A stretch of 64,000 bases of DNA from Streptomyces griseoflavus. GTDB taxonomy: Bacteria; Actinomycetota; Actinomycetes; Streptomycetales; Streptomycetaceae. The position numbers and the translations under genes are program-made. The notes under the pieces are model-generated. The model had not been told where the DNA came from. It saw nothing but the letters and a program-made list of their open reading frames with translations, and searched no databases. Shown in pieces: positions 8,559 to 20,713 of the stretch. Location: positions 172,784 through 236,783 of the forward strand of contig NZ_BMUC01000007.1 of assembly GCF_014649995.1 (NCBI RefSeq). Reading direction: 5' to 3'. Numbering within the stretch: position 1 is the stretch's first letter; each line of letters begins with the position of its first letter.

Positions 8559-10235
8559 GTGGCGCAGGTGCCGCAGACATTCTTCGATGCTCTCGCGGTG
8601 CGCACCTGGTGCGGTCTCGCGCTCGACGCGCTGGGCCGGGCCCGGGAGGAGATCGACGCGATCAACGTCTATCCGGTGGCCGACGGCGACACCGGAACCA
8701 ACCTCTACCTCACCGTCGAATCCGCGGCCGCCGCCGTGGAGGCGGTCTTCGAGGGCCACCGGGCCGGTGGCGCGGGCGGGGCCGGGGGGCCGGGGCCGAC
8801 CCTGGCCGACGCGGTACGCGCGATGGCGCACGGGGCGCTGATCGGCGCCCGGGGGAACTCCGGCACGATCCTGGCGCAGCTGCTGCGCGGGATGGCCCAG
8901 GTGCTGGCCGGTGACGAGGCCCCGGCTCACGCCGACGGCCAGGGACTGCGCCGCGCCCTGCGGCAGGCCGCCGACTCCGCGCGCCTGGCGGTGGCGCACC
9001 CCGTCGAGGGCACCGTCCTCACCGTGGCCGCGGCCGCCGCCGACGCCGCCGCGACGGCGGAGGGCGACTGCGGGACGGTGGCCCGCGCGGCCCACGACGC
9101 CGCCCGCGCGGCCCTCGCCGAGACACCGGACCGGCTGGCCGTGCTGCGCCGCGCCGGGGTGGTGGACGCCGGCGGCAGGGGACTGGTGGCGGTGCTCGCG
9201 GCACTCGTGGCGACGTTCACCGGCGAGACACCGCGTGACACCCGCACCCGCGCGGCGGCCCGTGAGGGCGCCGTCACCTGTGCGGACGGCGCCGTGACAC
9301 CGGCGTCCGAGGGCCCCGCCTTCGAGGTGATCTACCTCCTGGAGGCCGACGACGCGGCCGTCGCGCGGCTGCGGGAGCGGCTCGACGGACTGGGCGACTC
9401 GCTCGTCGTGGTCGGCGGCGACGGACTGTGGAACGTCCACGTCCACGTGGACGACGCGGGCGCCGCCGTGGAGGCCGGGGTCGAGGCCGGCCGGCCGTAC
9501 CGGATCCGGATCACCCACTTCGGCGCCGGGGACGTCCACACCACGGGCGCCGAGCGGTCCCAGGGCGAACGAGCCCAGCGGGCGGTCGTGGCCGTGGTGC
9601 CCGGGGAGGGCCTGGCGGGGCTCTACACCGAGGCGGGCGCGACCGCCGTGCTCGCCCGCCCCGGGGAACCGCCCGCGAGCGGCGAACTCGTCCAGGCGGT
9701 ACGGCGGGCGCACGCGCGCGAGGTGGTGCTGCTGCCCAACGACGCGGACCTGCGCCACACCGCCGCCGCGGCGGCCGAGCAGGCCAGGACCGAGGGAATC
9801 AGGGTGGCCCTGATCCCGACCCGCTCCGCGGTCCAGGGCATCGCGGCCCTCGCGGTGCACGAGCCGGAACGCCGCTTCGACGAGGACGTGGTGTCGATGA
9901 CGTCGGCGGCCGGCGCGACCCGCTACGCCGAGGTCACCGTCGCCGAGCACCAGTCCTGGACCATGGCGGGCATCTGCCAGGCGGGCGACGTCCTCGGACT
10001 GGTCGACGGTGACGTCGCCGTCATCGGACAGGACGTCACGGCCGTCGCCGAGGCCGTCCTGGACCGCATGCTCGCGGCCGGTGGAGAACTGGTGACCCTC
10101 GTCCTCGGCGACGACGCCCCCGGCTCCGTCGCCGCCCACCTGGAATCCCGGGTCCGTGAGGGCTACCTCGCCGTCGACACGGTGACCTACCACGGCGGCC
10201 GACAGGGCGCCGTGCTGCTCATCGGCGTCGAATGA
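8559..10235 (+). CDS. DhaL/DegV-domain fatty acid kinase catalytic subunit-like protein (FakA/YloV family)
   Basis: Residues 1-200 form a DhaL/DAK2 ATP-binding domain with INVYPVADGDTGTNLYLT (about residue 34), whose aspartates chelate magnesium, and GALIGARGNSGTILAQLLRG. The C-terminal half (about 300-558) is the DAK1/DegV-like part with the LPNDADL and IPTRSAVQGIAAL motifs. In Firmicutes this architecture is FakA, which phosphorylates fatty acids bound to FakB; no FakB is nearby. The GTG at 8559 has GGGAGG five bases upstream. The gene is divergent from rpmB and precedes recG, as in other streptomycetes. The substrate here is inference. Confidence 0.85.
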   Translation: MAQVPQTFFDALAVRTWCGLALDALGRAREEIDAINVYPVADGDTGTNLYLTVESAAAAVEAVFEGHRAGGAGGAGGPGPTLADAVRAMAHGALIGARGNSGTILAQLLRGMAQVLAGDEAPAHADGQGLRRALRQAADSARLAVAHPVEGTVLTVAAAAADAAATAEGDCGTVARAAHDAARAALAETPDRLAVLRRAGVVDAGGRGLVAVLAALVATFTGETPRDTRTRAAAREGAVTCADGAVTPASEGPAFEVIYLLEADDAAVARLRERLDGLGDSLVVVGGDGLWNVHVHVDDAGAAVEAGVEAGRPYRIRITHFGAGDVHTTGAERSQGERAQRAVVAVVPGEGLAGLYTEAGATAVLARPGEPPASGELVQAVRRAHAREVVLLPNDADLRHTAAAAAEQARTEGIRVALIPTRSAVQGIAALAVHEPERRFDEDVVSMTSAAGATRYAEVTVAEHQSWTMAGICQAGDVLGLVDGDVAVIGQDVTAVAEAVLDRMLAAGGELVTLVLGDDAPGSVAAHLESRVREGYLAVDTVTYHGGRQGAVLLIGVE

Positions 10236-10355
10236 GCCCCGGCCCGCGCGAGCGCCGGCCGGCAGCGCGCAGCGGCGGGGACCGTCCTCGCCGGTGAGGT
10301 CCGACCGGCCGCAACGGTGTCGGCGGTCCGCGCGATGTCGGTGCCGTGGTGTCCA

Positions 10356-13707
<3,352 letters not shown>

Positions 13708-13817
13708 CCCGGCACGCGGGCCGCGGGCCTCCGGGCGGCCGGTGTCCACCGGGCGCCCCGGGGCCGTACAGTCGTCCCGTCCGTCTCCAACACAGCTGTA
13801 GAGAGTGGCGAGCACAG

Positions 13818-14903
13818 GTGGACGTGCAGAAGAAGCTGGACGAGATCGTCGCCGCGGTCTCCGGTGCCCGGTCGATGCCCATGTCGGCCTCGTGCGTGGT
13901 CAACCGCGCCGAACTGCTCGCGATGCTCGACGAGGTGCGCGCGGCGCTGCCCGACTCCCTCGCCCAGGCGCAGGAGTTGATCGGCGGCCGGGAGCAGATG
14001 GTCGAGCAGGCCCGCCAGGAGGCCGAGCGCATCATCGAGAGCGCCCACGCCCAGCGCGGTTCGCTGGTCTCCGACACCGAGGTCGCCCGCCGCTCCCAGT
14101 CCGAGGCCGACCGGATCCTCACCGAGGCCCGCCAGGAGGCCGAGGAGATCCGCGCGGAGGCGGACGACTACGTCGACTCCAAGCTCGCCAACTTCGAGGT
14201 CGTCCTCACCAAGACCCTCGGCTCCGTCGGCCGCGGCCGCGAGAAACTGCTCGGCACCGGTCCGGGCCTCGACGAACAGGGCTACGAGGACGAGGACGCC
14301 CCCGAGCGCAGCCACGACCCCGAGACCCTGCGCCGGAATGCCGACGAGTACGTCGACGTCAAGCTCGGCGCCTTCGAGGCGGTCCTCGCCAAGACCCTGG
14401 ACGCCGTCGGCAAGGGCCGGCAGAAGCTGCACGGCCGGATCGCCTCCGACGACCTCGGCGCCCTCGCCGACGACCTCACCTCCGTCCAGCACTCCAGCGA
14501 CGCCGACTACCTCGCCGACCTCGCGTCGGTCGCCGACCGGGGTGCCCCGCCCAGGCCGGCCCGGCAGCCCGAACCGCAGCAGCCGCAGCAACCCCAGCAG
14601 CAGCCCCAGTACGCCCAGCCCGAGCCCGCCTACGGCTACCAGCAGCAGCCGGACCCCTACGCCGGCTACCAGCAGCAGTACGGCGCTCAGCAGGACCAGT
14701 ACGGCTACCAGCAGGCCGACCCGTACGCCGGTTACCAGGGCTACGACCCCCAGACGCAGGCGTACGACCCCGGCCAGGCACAGCAGCCCCAGCAGTCCCA
14801 GCAGTCCCAGCAGGGCTACTCCCTCGACGAGACCAGCCTGTTCGACACCAGCATGATCACGCCGGAACAGCTGCGTGCCTACGAGCGCGAGCGGGGCCTG
14901 TAG
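13818..14903 (+). CDS. coiled-coil DivIVA/ATP-synthase-B-like cell-division-type protein with QPY-rich tail
   Basis: A 361-residue cytoplasmic protein. Residues about 28-125 are a long charged coiled coil (QAQELIGGREQMVEQARQEA and similar), like the scaffold parts of DivIVA-family proteins. Two related blocks follow: YVDSKLANFEVVLTKTLGSV and YVDVKLGAFEAVLAKTLDAV, about 60 residues apart, an internal duplication. Residues about 245-335 are Gln/Pro/Tyr/Gly-rich and probably disordered; the end, ITPEQLRAYERERGL, is regular again. GTG start. A conserved gene of unknown function between coaD and yceD; a polar-growth or septum role is inference from the architecture. Confidence 0.8.
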   Translation: MDVQKKLDEIVAAVSGARSMPMSASCVVNRAELLAMLDEVRAALPDSLAQAQELIGGREQMVEQARQEAERIIESAHAQRGSLVSDTEVARRSQSEADRILTEARQEAEEIRAEADDYVDSKLANFEVVLTKTLGSVGRGREKLLGTGPGLDEQGYEDEDAPERSHDPETLRRNADEYVDVKLGAFEAVLAKTLDAVGKGRQKLHGRIASDDLGALADDLTSVQHSSDADYLADLASVADRGAPPRPARQPEPQQPQQPQQQPQYAQPEPAYGYQQQPDPYAGYQQQYGAQQDQYGYQQADPYAGYQGYDPQTQAYDPGQAQQPQQSQQSQQGYSLDETSLFDTSMITPEQLRAYERERGL

Positions 14904-14910
14904 GGGCGGA

Positions 14911-14940
14911 TTGGGCCGAGAGCGAAAGGTCCAGTATCCT
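14911..14940 (+). promoter_or_regulatory. candidate promoter of the yceD-rpmF-rnc operon
   Basis: TTGGGC (14911-14916) and TATCCT (14935-14940) are 18 bases apart. The leader to the yceD ATG would be about 105 nt and contains the CGCGTATACG-type inverted repeat near 14973. Confidence 0.45.
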
Positions 14941-15054
14941 GGCTCTTCGGTCGCGTGTGCGCTTGCGCTTGCCCGCGTATACGTTTCGCGAACCGTGCTG
15001 CCCGGGATGTCCGTACGGCAGCGATCCCCCGAGCTCGAAAGACCGAAAGCAGGA

Positions 15055-15699
15055 ATGGCTCTGAACGCCCGCCTCGACCACCGCAACCCCCTCGTGTTCG
15101 ACACGCACGAGCTGGGACGGCGGCCCGGTGCGCTGCAGCGCCTGACCCGTACGGTCGACGCTCCCCAGGACCTCGGGATCGCCGGGGTCGTCGGAGTGCC
15201 GGAAGGCGCCCCGGTGGAGCTCGAACTCCGGCTCGAGTCGGTCATGGAAGGTGTGCTCGTCACAGGCACCGCCCGTGCGAAGGCCGAGGGGGAGTGCGTA
15301 AGGTGTCTGGAGCCGCTGGAGCAGGAACTCCAAGCGGACTTCCAGGAGCTGTTCTCGTACCCTGACGCCGACGACCGGGGCCGTGTGATCGCGGAACCGG
15401 GCGACGACGCCGAGGACGACGAGGACAGGCTCCTTCTCGAGGACGGCCTGTTCGACCTCGAGCCGGTGCTGCGCGATGCGGTGGTGCTCGCACTGCCGAT
15501 GCAGCCGGTGTGCCAGGAAGACTGCCCGGGTCTGTGTTCCGAGTGCGGAGCACGGCTCGCTGACGACCCGGACCACCACCATGATGCCGTCGACATCCGT
15601 TGGGCGGCTTTGCAGGGACTCGCCGGCACCATGTCGGACGGCGAGAAGGACGAGATGAGCGGCGCCGAACCGGGCGTCGACGAGAAGCAGGAGAAGTAG
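15055..15699 (+). CDS. YceD/DUF177-family protein (rpmF-linked)
   Basis: A 214-residue acidic protein of the DUF177 family, almost always upstream of rpmF; in plants and Escherichia coli relatives are involved in 23S rRNA processing or accumulation. [20 protein letters not shown] starts the conserved region. [12 protein letters not shown] and [16 protein letters not shown] are the conserved cysteine blocks, probably binding zinc. The ATG at 15055 has only a close AGGA; an upstream in-frame ATG at 15008 is possible. It ends two bases before the rpmF GTG, so it is tightly co-transcribed. Confidence 0.87.
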   Translation: MALNARLDHRNPLVFDTHELGRRPGALQRLTRTVDAPQDLGIAGVVGVPEGAPVELELRLESVMEGVLVTGTARAKAEGECVRCLEPLEQELQADFQELFSYPDADDRGRVIAEPGDDAEDDEDRLLLEDGLFDLEPVLRDAVVLALPMQPVCQEDCPGLCSECGARLADDPDHHHDAVDIRWAALQGLAGTMSDGEKDEMSGAEPGVDEKQEK

Positions 15700-15701
15700 C
15701 C

Positions 15702-15875
15702 GTGGCTGTTCCGAAGCGGAAGATGTCGCGCAGCAACACGCGCCACCGCCGGTCGCAGTGGAAGGCTGCGGTCCCCACCCTGGTTGCGTGCGAGCGCTGC
15801 CACGAGCCCAAGCAGCAGCACATCGCGTGCCCGTCTTGCGGCACTTACAACAAGCGCCAGGTCCTCGAGGTCTGA
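15702..15875 (+). CDS. rpmF: 50S ribosomal protein L32
   Basis: A 57-residue protein beginning [19 protein letters not shown], the L32 N-terminal signature. [17 protein letters not shown] gives two CxxC pairs for zinc, followed by [11 protein letters not shown]. The GTG start is preceded by GGAG and lies two bases after the yceD stop. rnc follows after 19 bases. Confidence 0.96.
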   Translation: MAVPKRKMSRSNTRHRRSQWKAAVPTLVACERCHEPKQQHIACPSCGTYNKRQVLEV

Positions 15876-15894
15876 GCGGCTGGTGAGAGGCACT

Positions 15895-16713
15895 GTGTCC
15901 ACGCCGAAGAAGAACTCTGCGGACAACCAGGCCTCGTCCCACACGCTTCTGGAAGGGCGGCTCGGCTATCAGCTCGAGTCCGCCCTTCTGGTGCGTGCGC
16001 TGACCCACCGTTCCTACGCGTACGAGAACGGCGGCCTGCCGACGAACGAGCGGCTGGAGTTCCTCGGGGACTCCGTGCTCGGCCTCGTCGTCACGGACAC
16101 GCTGTACCGCACCCACCCCGATCTGCCCGAAGGCCAGCTGGCCAAGCTGCGGGCCGCGGTGGTCAACTCGCGTGCGCTGGCGGAAGTGGGCCGCGGGCTG
16201 GAACTGGGCTCCTTCATCCGGCTCGGCCGCGGTGAAGAGGGCACGGGAGGCCGGGACAAGGCATCCATCCTCGCCGACACCCTCGAAGCGGTGATCGGCG
16301 CCGTCTATCTCGACCGGGGCCTCGACTCGGCGGCGGAGCTGGTGCACCGCCTGTTCGACCCCCTGATCGAGAAGTCCTCGAACCTCGGTGCCGGCCTGGA
16401 CTGGAAGACCAGTCTCCAGGAGCTCACCGCGACCGAGGGGCTCGGTGTCCCCGAGTACCTGGTCACGGAGACCGGCCCGGACCACGAGAAGACCTTCACT
16501 GCTGCCGCCCGCGTCGGAGGCGTCTCGTACGGCACCGGCACCGGCCGCAGCAAGAAGGAGGCGGAGCAGCAGGCCGCCGAGTCCGCGTGGCGGTCCATCC
16601 GGGCCGCGGCGGACGAGCGCGCCAAGGCGGCGGCGGAGGCCGAGGAGGTCGTCCAGACCGCCGAAGCCGAAGCCTCCGGCAAGGGCGCAGACGCCCCGTC
16701 GGCCTCCGCCTGA
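15895..16713 (+). CDS. rnc: ribonuclease III
   Basis: Double-strand-specific endoribonuclease for rRNA and mRNA processing; in Streptomyces coelicolor it is AbsB, a global regulator of antibiotic synthesis (family knowledge). [18 protein letters not shown] is the RNase III signature with the catalytic acidic residues (about residues 50-66), and [15 protein letters not shown] is the second acidic block. The C-terminal dsRBD is about 165-240 ([33 protein letters not shown]). It has 272 residues with an Ala/Glu-rich tail. The GTG at 15895 has GAGAGG five bases upstream. Confidence 0.95.
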   Translation: MSTPKKNSADNQASSHTLLEGRLGYQLESALLVRALTHRSYAYENGGLPTNERLEFLGDSVLGLVVTDTLYRTHPDLPEGQLAKLRAAVVNSRALAEVGRGLELGSFIRLGRGEEGTGGRDKASILADTLEAVIGAVYLDRGLDSAAELVHRLFDPLIEKSSNLGAGLDWKTSLQELTATEGLGVPEYLVTETGPDHEKTFTAAARVGGVSYGTGTGRSKKEAEQQAAESAWRSIRAAADERAKAAAEAEEVVQTAEAEASGKGADAPSASA

Positions 16714-16727
16714 CCGACAGTTCGTCC

Positions 16728-16760
16728 CGAGCGCCCGCCCCGACCCGGGGCGGGCGCTCG
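16728..16760 (+). terminator. terminator between rnc and mutM
   Basis: A perfect 14-bp G+C stem (16728-16741 with 16747-16760) with a five-base loop lies 14 bases after the rnc stop. mutM, on the same strand, begins 42 bases later, so termination is probably partial or mutM has its own promoter. Confidence 0.7.
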
Positions 16761-16802
16761 GTGCTGGGCCCGGCCCGGCCCACCGTTCCTGAAGGGGAGA
16801 CC

Positions 16803-17663
16803 ATGCCCGAGCTGCCCGAGGTCGAGGTCGTACGGCGCGGACTCGAGCGGTGGGTCGCCCACCGGACCGTGGCCGACGCCGAGGTGCTGCACCAGCGGGC
16901 GGTACGCCGCCACCTCGCCGGCGCCGACGACTTCGCCGACCGGCTCAAGGGCCACCGCATCGGTGTGCCCAGCCGGCGCGGCAAGTACCTGTGGCTGCCG
17001 CTGGAGGACACCGGGCAGTCCGTGCTGGCCCACCTCGGGATGAGCGGCCAGCTCCTCGTCCAGCCGCAATCGGCGCGGGACGAGAAGCACCTGCGCGTCC
17101 GCGTCCGCTTCACCGACGCGCTCGACACCGAACTCCGGTTCGTCGACCAGCGCACCTTCGGCGGCCTGTCGCTGCACGACAACACCCCCGACGGCCTGCC
17201 CGACGTCATCGCCCACATCGCCCGCGACCCCCTCGACCCGCTGTTCGACGACGAGGCCTTCCACCACGCCCTGCGCCGCAAGCGGACCACCATCAAGCGG
17301 GCCCTGCTCGACCAGTCACTGATCAGCGGCGTCGGCAACATCTACGCCGACGAGGCGCTGTGGCGCGCCCGCATCCACTACGAGCGCCCCACGGCCGGCT
17401 TCACCCGCCCGCGCACCCTGCTCCTCCTGGGACACGTCCGGGACGTCATGAACGCGGCCCTCACCGCGGGCGGCACCAGCTTCGACAGCCTCTACGTCAA
17501 CGTCAACGGCGAGTCCGGCTACTTCGACCGCTCCCTGGACGCCTACGGCCGCGAGGGGCTGCCCTGCCGCCGCTGCGGCACACCGGTGCGCCGGCGGGCC
17601 TGGATGAACCGGTCCAGCTACTTCTGCCCGAGCTGTCAGCGGGCGCCGCGCGTGACGTCGTAG
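16803..17663 (+). CDS. mutM: formamidopyrimidine-DNA glycosylase
   Basis: Base-excision enzyme removing 8-oxoguanine and Fapy lesions, with AP-lyase activity. It begins [15 protein letters not shown], giving the essential Pro2-Glu3. HLGMSGQLL and [20 protein letters not shown] are the conserved core, and the C-terminal zinc finger is CRRCGTPV followed by SYFCPSCQR (about residues 255-282). It has 286 residues. AAGGGGAG precedes the ATG. Its last 28 bases overlap the convergent HxlR gene. Confidence 0.95.
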   Translation: MPELPEVEVVRRGLERWVAHRTVADAEVLHQRAVRRHLAGADDFADRLKGHRIGVPSRRGKYLWLPLEDTGQSVLAHLGMSGQLLVQPQSARDEKHLRVRVRFTDALDTELRFVDQRTFGGLSLHDNTPDGLPDVIAHIARDPLDPLFDDEAFHHALRRKRTTIKRALLDQSLISGVGNIYADEALWRARIHYERPTAGFTRPRTLLLLGHVRDVMNAALTAGGTSFDSLYVNVNGESGYFDRSLDAYGREGLPCRRCGTPVRRRAWMNRSSYFCPSCQRAPRVTS

Positions 17664-18037
17664 CGCTCGCGGGCCCGCAGCACGCTGTCCATGCTGCCCT
17701 CGACGTACCGGATGAGGGACAGCAGACGCTCCGCCACCTCGCGGCCCAGCGGCGTCAGTTCGTAGTCCACCCGGGGCGGGTTCGTGGGCTGGGCCTCACG
17801 GTGCACCAGCCCGTCGCGCTCCAGCGCCTGCAACGTCTGGGACAGCATCTTCTCGCTCACCCCGTCGACCCGCCGGCGCAACTCGTTGAACCGCAGCGAG
17901 CCCTCGTACAGCGCGCCCAGCGTCAGCCCGCCCCACCGCCCGGTCACGTGCTCCAGCGTGCCGCGCGAGGGACACGCCCTGGCGAACACGTCGAAGGCGA
18001 GCTCCCGCTCCTCCGCACGCGGCTCCGTGGTCGTCAT
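17636..18037 (-). CDS. HxlR-family winged-helix regulator
   Basis: A 133-residue MarR/HxlR-type DNA-binding protein. The core [38 protein letters not shown] and [12 protein letters not shown] are the canonical HxlR blocks. A single N-terminal cysteine (Cys22, RACPSRG) is at the position used for thiol redox sensing in HypR and YodB relatives (family knowledge). The 3' end overlaps mutM by 28 bases in convergent orientation. A perfect 12-bp inverted repeat lies 36 bases upstream of its start and is the obvious candidate autoregulatory operator. Confidence 0.88.
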   Translation of the reverse strand: MTTTEPRAEERELAFDVFARACPSRGTLEHVTGRWGGLTLGALYEGSLRFNELRRRVDGVSEKMLSQTLQALERDGLVHREAQPTNPPRVDYELTPLGREVAERLLSLIRYVEGSMDSVLRARERYDVTRGAR

Positions 18038-18073
18038 ACCACCAGGCTACTTCAGAACAGCGCCCACCGGCAG

Positions 18074-18100
18074 AGGGCGCTAACCCATGGTTAGCGCCCT
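18074..18100. promoter_or_regulatory. perfect inverted repeat, HxlR operator or CAP-gene terminator
   Basis: Twelve-base arms (18074-18085 AGGGCGCTAACC and 18089-18100 GGTTAGCGCCCT) flank CAT. It sits between the HxlR start (18037) and the stop of the upstream CAP gene (18111), both on the minus strand. As RNA it would be a hairpin with a three-base loop. As DNA its CTAACC-N3-GGTTAG core resembles operators of small winged-helix regulators. Confidence 0.65.
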
Positions 18101-18110
18101 GGTCGTCCGC

Positions 18111-19397
18111 TCAGTAGCCGAAGTTCTGGGTCCACCACGGGCCGCCCGGGCCCATGTGGACGCCCACACCCAGCGTCTTGAAGTCGCAGTTCAGGATGTT
18201 CGCCTTGTGGCCGGGGCTGTCCATCCAGGCCTGCATCACGGCCTCCGCGTCGGCCTGGCCCCGGGCTATGTTCTCGCCGCCGAGACCGCTGACACCGGCG
18301 GCCTTGGCCCGGTCCCACGGGGTGTCGCCGTCGGGGTCCGTGTGGTCGAAGAAGGCGCGCCGCGCCATGTCGTCGCTGAACGCCGTCGCCAGATCGGTCA
18401 GTGCGCGGTTCGCGGTGACGGGGGCGCAGCCGACCTTGGCCCGCTCCGCGTTGACCAGCCGGAGGACCTCGGCTCCCGCGGCGCTCTCCGCGGACGAGGG
18501 GGCCGGGTTGTCGGTCTTCTTCCCCGGTTCCGGCGTCGCCTTGCGGGTCGGTTCCCTCTCCGCCGTCTTCTCCGGGGTGGCCGCGGGCTTCTCCTCCTCC
18601 CGCGGCTTCTCCGCTTCCTCCGGGGCCTCCGTCGGCGAGGCAGGTGTGGAGGGTGTCGCGGACGGCGTGGGCGGGACGGGGCGGTCGGCGTCACGGCCCG
18701 CGGGGGTGCCCGCGTCCCGGCCGGGAGACTCCACGCTGCCGGACGTGCCGCCCTGCTCGGTGGGCAGACTGGTCGCCACGCCCCCGGCCTGTACCTCCTC
18801 GCCGGGGGAGGCGTCGCCGCCGAGCTTGTAGTTCTCCAGGCCCGGCACCGCGCCCGTGGCCACGGCGACCGTGCCGATGGCCATGGCGGCGGACACGCCG
18901 AGCAGACCGGTGCGCACCGGTGCGGCGGCCTTCTTCTTGCGGCGCCGGCTCCCGCTCGTGGGCCGGCCGGGCTCGTCGGCCGTGACGCCGCGGGGGGAGG
19001 GGACCTGAAGGGAGTCCCGCCCGCCGTGGCCGCCGCGGGGGGCGTAGTCGTCGCCCGCGGCGAAGCCGTCGTACGCGAAGCCGTCACCGGCGACGGCGTG
19101 ACCGGGCCGGTCCTGGCCCGTGGAGAAGGTGCTGTCCGGGAAGCCGCCCCGGGTGAAGTCGGCGCCGGCGGAGTACACGCCGCCGTCGTCCGTCGCGTAC
19201 AGGTACGCCTCGCTCCGCGCGTAGGTCTCGGCGTAGGCCTCCGGGTTCAGGTACGGCGCCGTGCCCATCGTGGGCGGGCCGCCCGCCCGGTCGCCCAGGG
19301 TGTCCGGGCCCGCGTCGTAGAGGCCGTCGTGGTGAGTGGCCCCGGTGGCGCGGCCCGTGGCGGCGCGGCCGGCGGCGGAGCGTCGGTGGCGTCCCAT
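18111..19397 (-). CDS. CAP/SCP-domain membrane-anchored surface protein
   Basis: A 428-residue protein. Residues 1-170 are a low-complexity cytoplasmic region (GRHRRSAAGRAATGRATG). A basic stop (SRRRKKKAAAPVR) precedes one membrane segment (LLGVSAAMAIGTVAVATGAV, about residues 175-195). Residues about 200-305 are a Thr/Pro/Glu/Lys-rich linker. The C-terminal 120 residues are a CAP/CRISP/PR-1 domain: LVNAERAKVGCAPV, FFDHTDPDGDTPWDRAKAAG, GENIARGQ, AWMDSPGHKANIL. This is the usual bacterial SCP domain, secreted outside the cell; its substrate is unknown. Start ATG at 19397 has AGGAAGG upstream. Confidence 0.87.
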   Translation of the reverse strand: MGRHRRSAAGRAATGRATGATHHDGLYDAGPDTLGDRAGGPPTMGTAPYLNPEAYAETYARSEAYLYATDDGGVYSAGADFTRGGFPDSTFSTGQDRPGHAVAGDGFAYDGFAAGDDYAPRGGHGGRDSLQVPSPRGVTADEPGRPTSGSRRRKKKAAAPVRTGLLGVSAAMAIGTVAVATGAVPGLENYKLGGDASPGEEVQAGGVATSLPTEQGGTSGSVESPGRDAGTPAGRDADRPVPPTPSATPSTPASPTEAPEEAEKPREEEKPAATPEKTAEREPTRKATPEPGKKTDNPAPSSAESAAGAEVLRLVNAERAKVGCAPVTANRALTDLATAFSDDMARRAFFDHTDPDGDTPWDRAKAAGVSGLGGENIARGQADAEAVMQAWMDSPGHKANILNCDFKTLGVGVHMGPGGPWWTQNFGY

Positions 19398-19573
19398 GTC
19401 CTGGCCTTCCTCGTCCTGGCGGTCGACTCGTCTTCGCGACCAACCCGAAACTCGATGATCACAAAACTCACACCAACGAGTGAGTTTCATATGAGATTCA
19501 TGGGTGGGGACGGTACCGCATGGCGCCAGGGGGCGGAGTGCCCGGTGGGACTTTGTCCGGTTAGGTTGCAGCC

Positions 19574-19855
19574 ATGAGCGAGGATGTGCGACTGGTTGCC
19601 TGGGTGCGGGGGCGTGTCCAGGGAGTGGGTTTCCGCTGGTTCACCCGGGCCAAGGCCCTGGAACTCGGCGGCCTGAGTGGTTTTGCTCTCAATCTGGGCG
19701 ACGGCAGGGTCCAGGTCGTGGCCGAGGGCTCCCGTGAACGCTGCGAGGCGCTGCTGGACTGGCTCCAGGCCGGCGACACGCCCGGACACGTGGACGGAGT
19801 CACCGAGATCTGGGACACACCCCGCGGCGGCTACGACGGCTTCGCCATCCGCTGA
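19574..19855 (+). CDS. acyP: acylphosphatase
   Basis: A 93-residue hydrolase of carboxyl-phosphate bonds. [20 protein letters not shown] contains the phosphate-binding loop and catalytic arginine (GRVQGVGFR), and [18 protein letters not shown] holds the catalytic asparagine. Both residues are present. ATG start without a strong ribosome binding site. It is divergent from the CAP gene and stands alone. Confidence 0.93.
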   Translation: MSEDVRLVAWVRGRVQGVGFRWFTRAKALELGGLSGFALNLGDGRVQVVAEGSRERCEALLDWLQAGDTPGHVDGVTEIWDTPRGGYDGFAIR

Positions 19856-20242
19856 CCCGGCCTGCCGGAGCCGCGCCCTCCGGGCCCCGCCGGCCCGTGA
19901 CCGGGCGGTCGCCGAGGGAAAACGTCCTGGTGATTGCGGAGAACGGCTTGCCAGGAGGAGCGCGGACCGCCAAGATGATCGCCACGTCCCGAGGACCCGT
20001 GAGAGTCGCGACGCCGCCGCATCCCGGCCGTGCGCGCCCCGTCGTCCGCCAATACGGGGCGTGATCGTGTTGACCCTCAAACTTTTTGGTGAGACGCTGA
20101 AAGCCCCGCGCACCTCAGCTGTTTGGCATGGCTGAACGGCAGCACGATGAGCACAACTCCAGGCATGCCAGGCATAGCGGGTGCGAATCCCTCACGACCC
20201 ACACCGCATCGGTCGGTCACTCATTGTGGAGGACCATCCATC
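19856..20242. other. intergenic stretch upstream of the small coiled-coil gene
   Basis: No supported gene. TTGACC at 20070-20075 is a -35-like box, but no good -10 lies at the right distance. A GGTGCGAATCCC stretch near 20177 resembles a tRNA T-arm, yet no cloverleaf can be drawn. Confidence 0.5.
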
Positions 20243-20446
20243 ATGGCAAAGGCGCTTCTCGGTTACGTCGGCGGCTCCGACCCGCGACTCCTCGCCGAGA
20301 TGCGACGGCTCCAGCAGCGCGTCCAGGACCTGGAATCCGAGCTCGGACGGATCCAGGCGGAAAACGAGGCGCTGGCGGCTGCCGCTTCTCACGACAGGAT
20401 CATGGAGAGCGTTGACGCACACCAGGCGGAGCCTGCGCTCACCTGA
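20243..20446 (+). CDS. small coiled-coil protein upstream of smc
   Basis: A 67-residue protein beginning MAKALLGYVGGSDPRLLAEM. Residues 16-47 form a leucine-zipper-like heptad pattern (LLAEMRRLQQRVQDLESELG). The ATG follows GGAGG at ten bases. A strong terminator 75 bases downstream separates it from smc. The gene is conserved next to smc in streptomycetes (from memory) but has no assigned function. Dimerisation through the coiled coil is the only role I can infer. Confidence 0.8.
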   Translation: MAKALLGYVGGSDPRLLAEMRRLQQRVQDLESELGRIQAENEALAAAASHDRIMESVDAHQAEPALT

Positions 20447-20521
20447 TCACTGCATCGCTCAACGGACAGCAACATCAGCGGTCGGGCCTGCCCGGCACCA
20501 CCGCCAAGCAGTCAGAATGGC

Positions 20522-20543
20522 AAGGGACGCCTCGGCGTCCCTT
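20522..20543 (+). terminator. intrinsic terminator after the small coiled-coil gene
   Basis: A perfect ten-base stem AAGGGACGCC / GGCGTCCCTT separated by TC, followed by CTTTCTT. It is one of the clearest canonical terminators in the window and isolates smc from the upstream gene. Confidence 0.85.
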
Positions 20544-20699
20544 CTTTCTTCCCCGCCTCCGCGTCCTCACCCCGGCGCCGGCACCCCCGCGCGTGGCGCT
20601 CCCTGTCCCGCGCATCCTTTCACCCTCTTCAACGTCTGGTCTGCCCTCCGCGTTCACCCGCGAAACCGGACGTTCATGGAGTGAGACCTGCCCGGCGGG

Positions 20700-20705
20700 T
20701 AAAGT
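20700..20705 (+). promoter_or_regulatory. candidate smc -10 box, leaderless arrangement
   Basis: TAAAGT ends eight bases before the smc GTG and there is no ribosome binding site between. No convincing -35 is seen at 17-18 bases upstream. Confidence 0.4.
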
Positions 20706-20713
20706 CCGGCGGC

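Noticed and set aside
20160-20235. possible tRNA (T-arm-like GGTGCGAATCCC)
   Set aside because: No acceptor stem, D-arm or anticodon arm can be paired around it.
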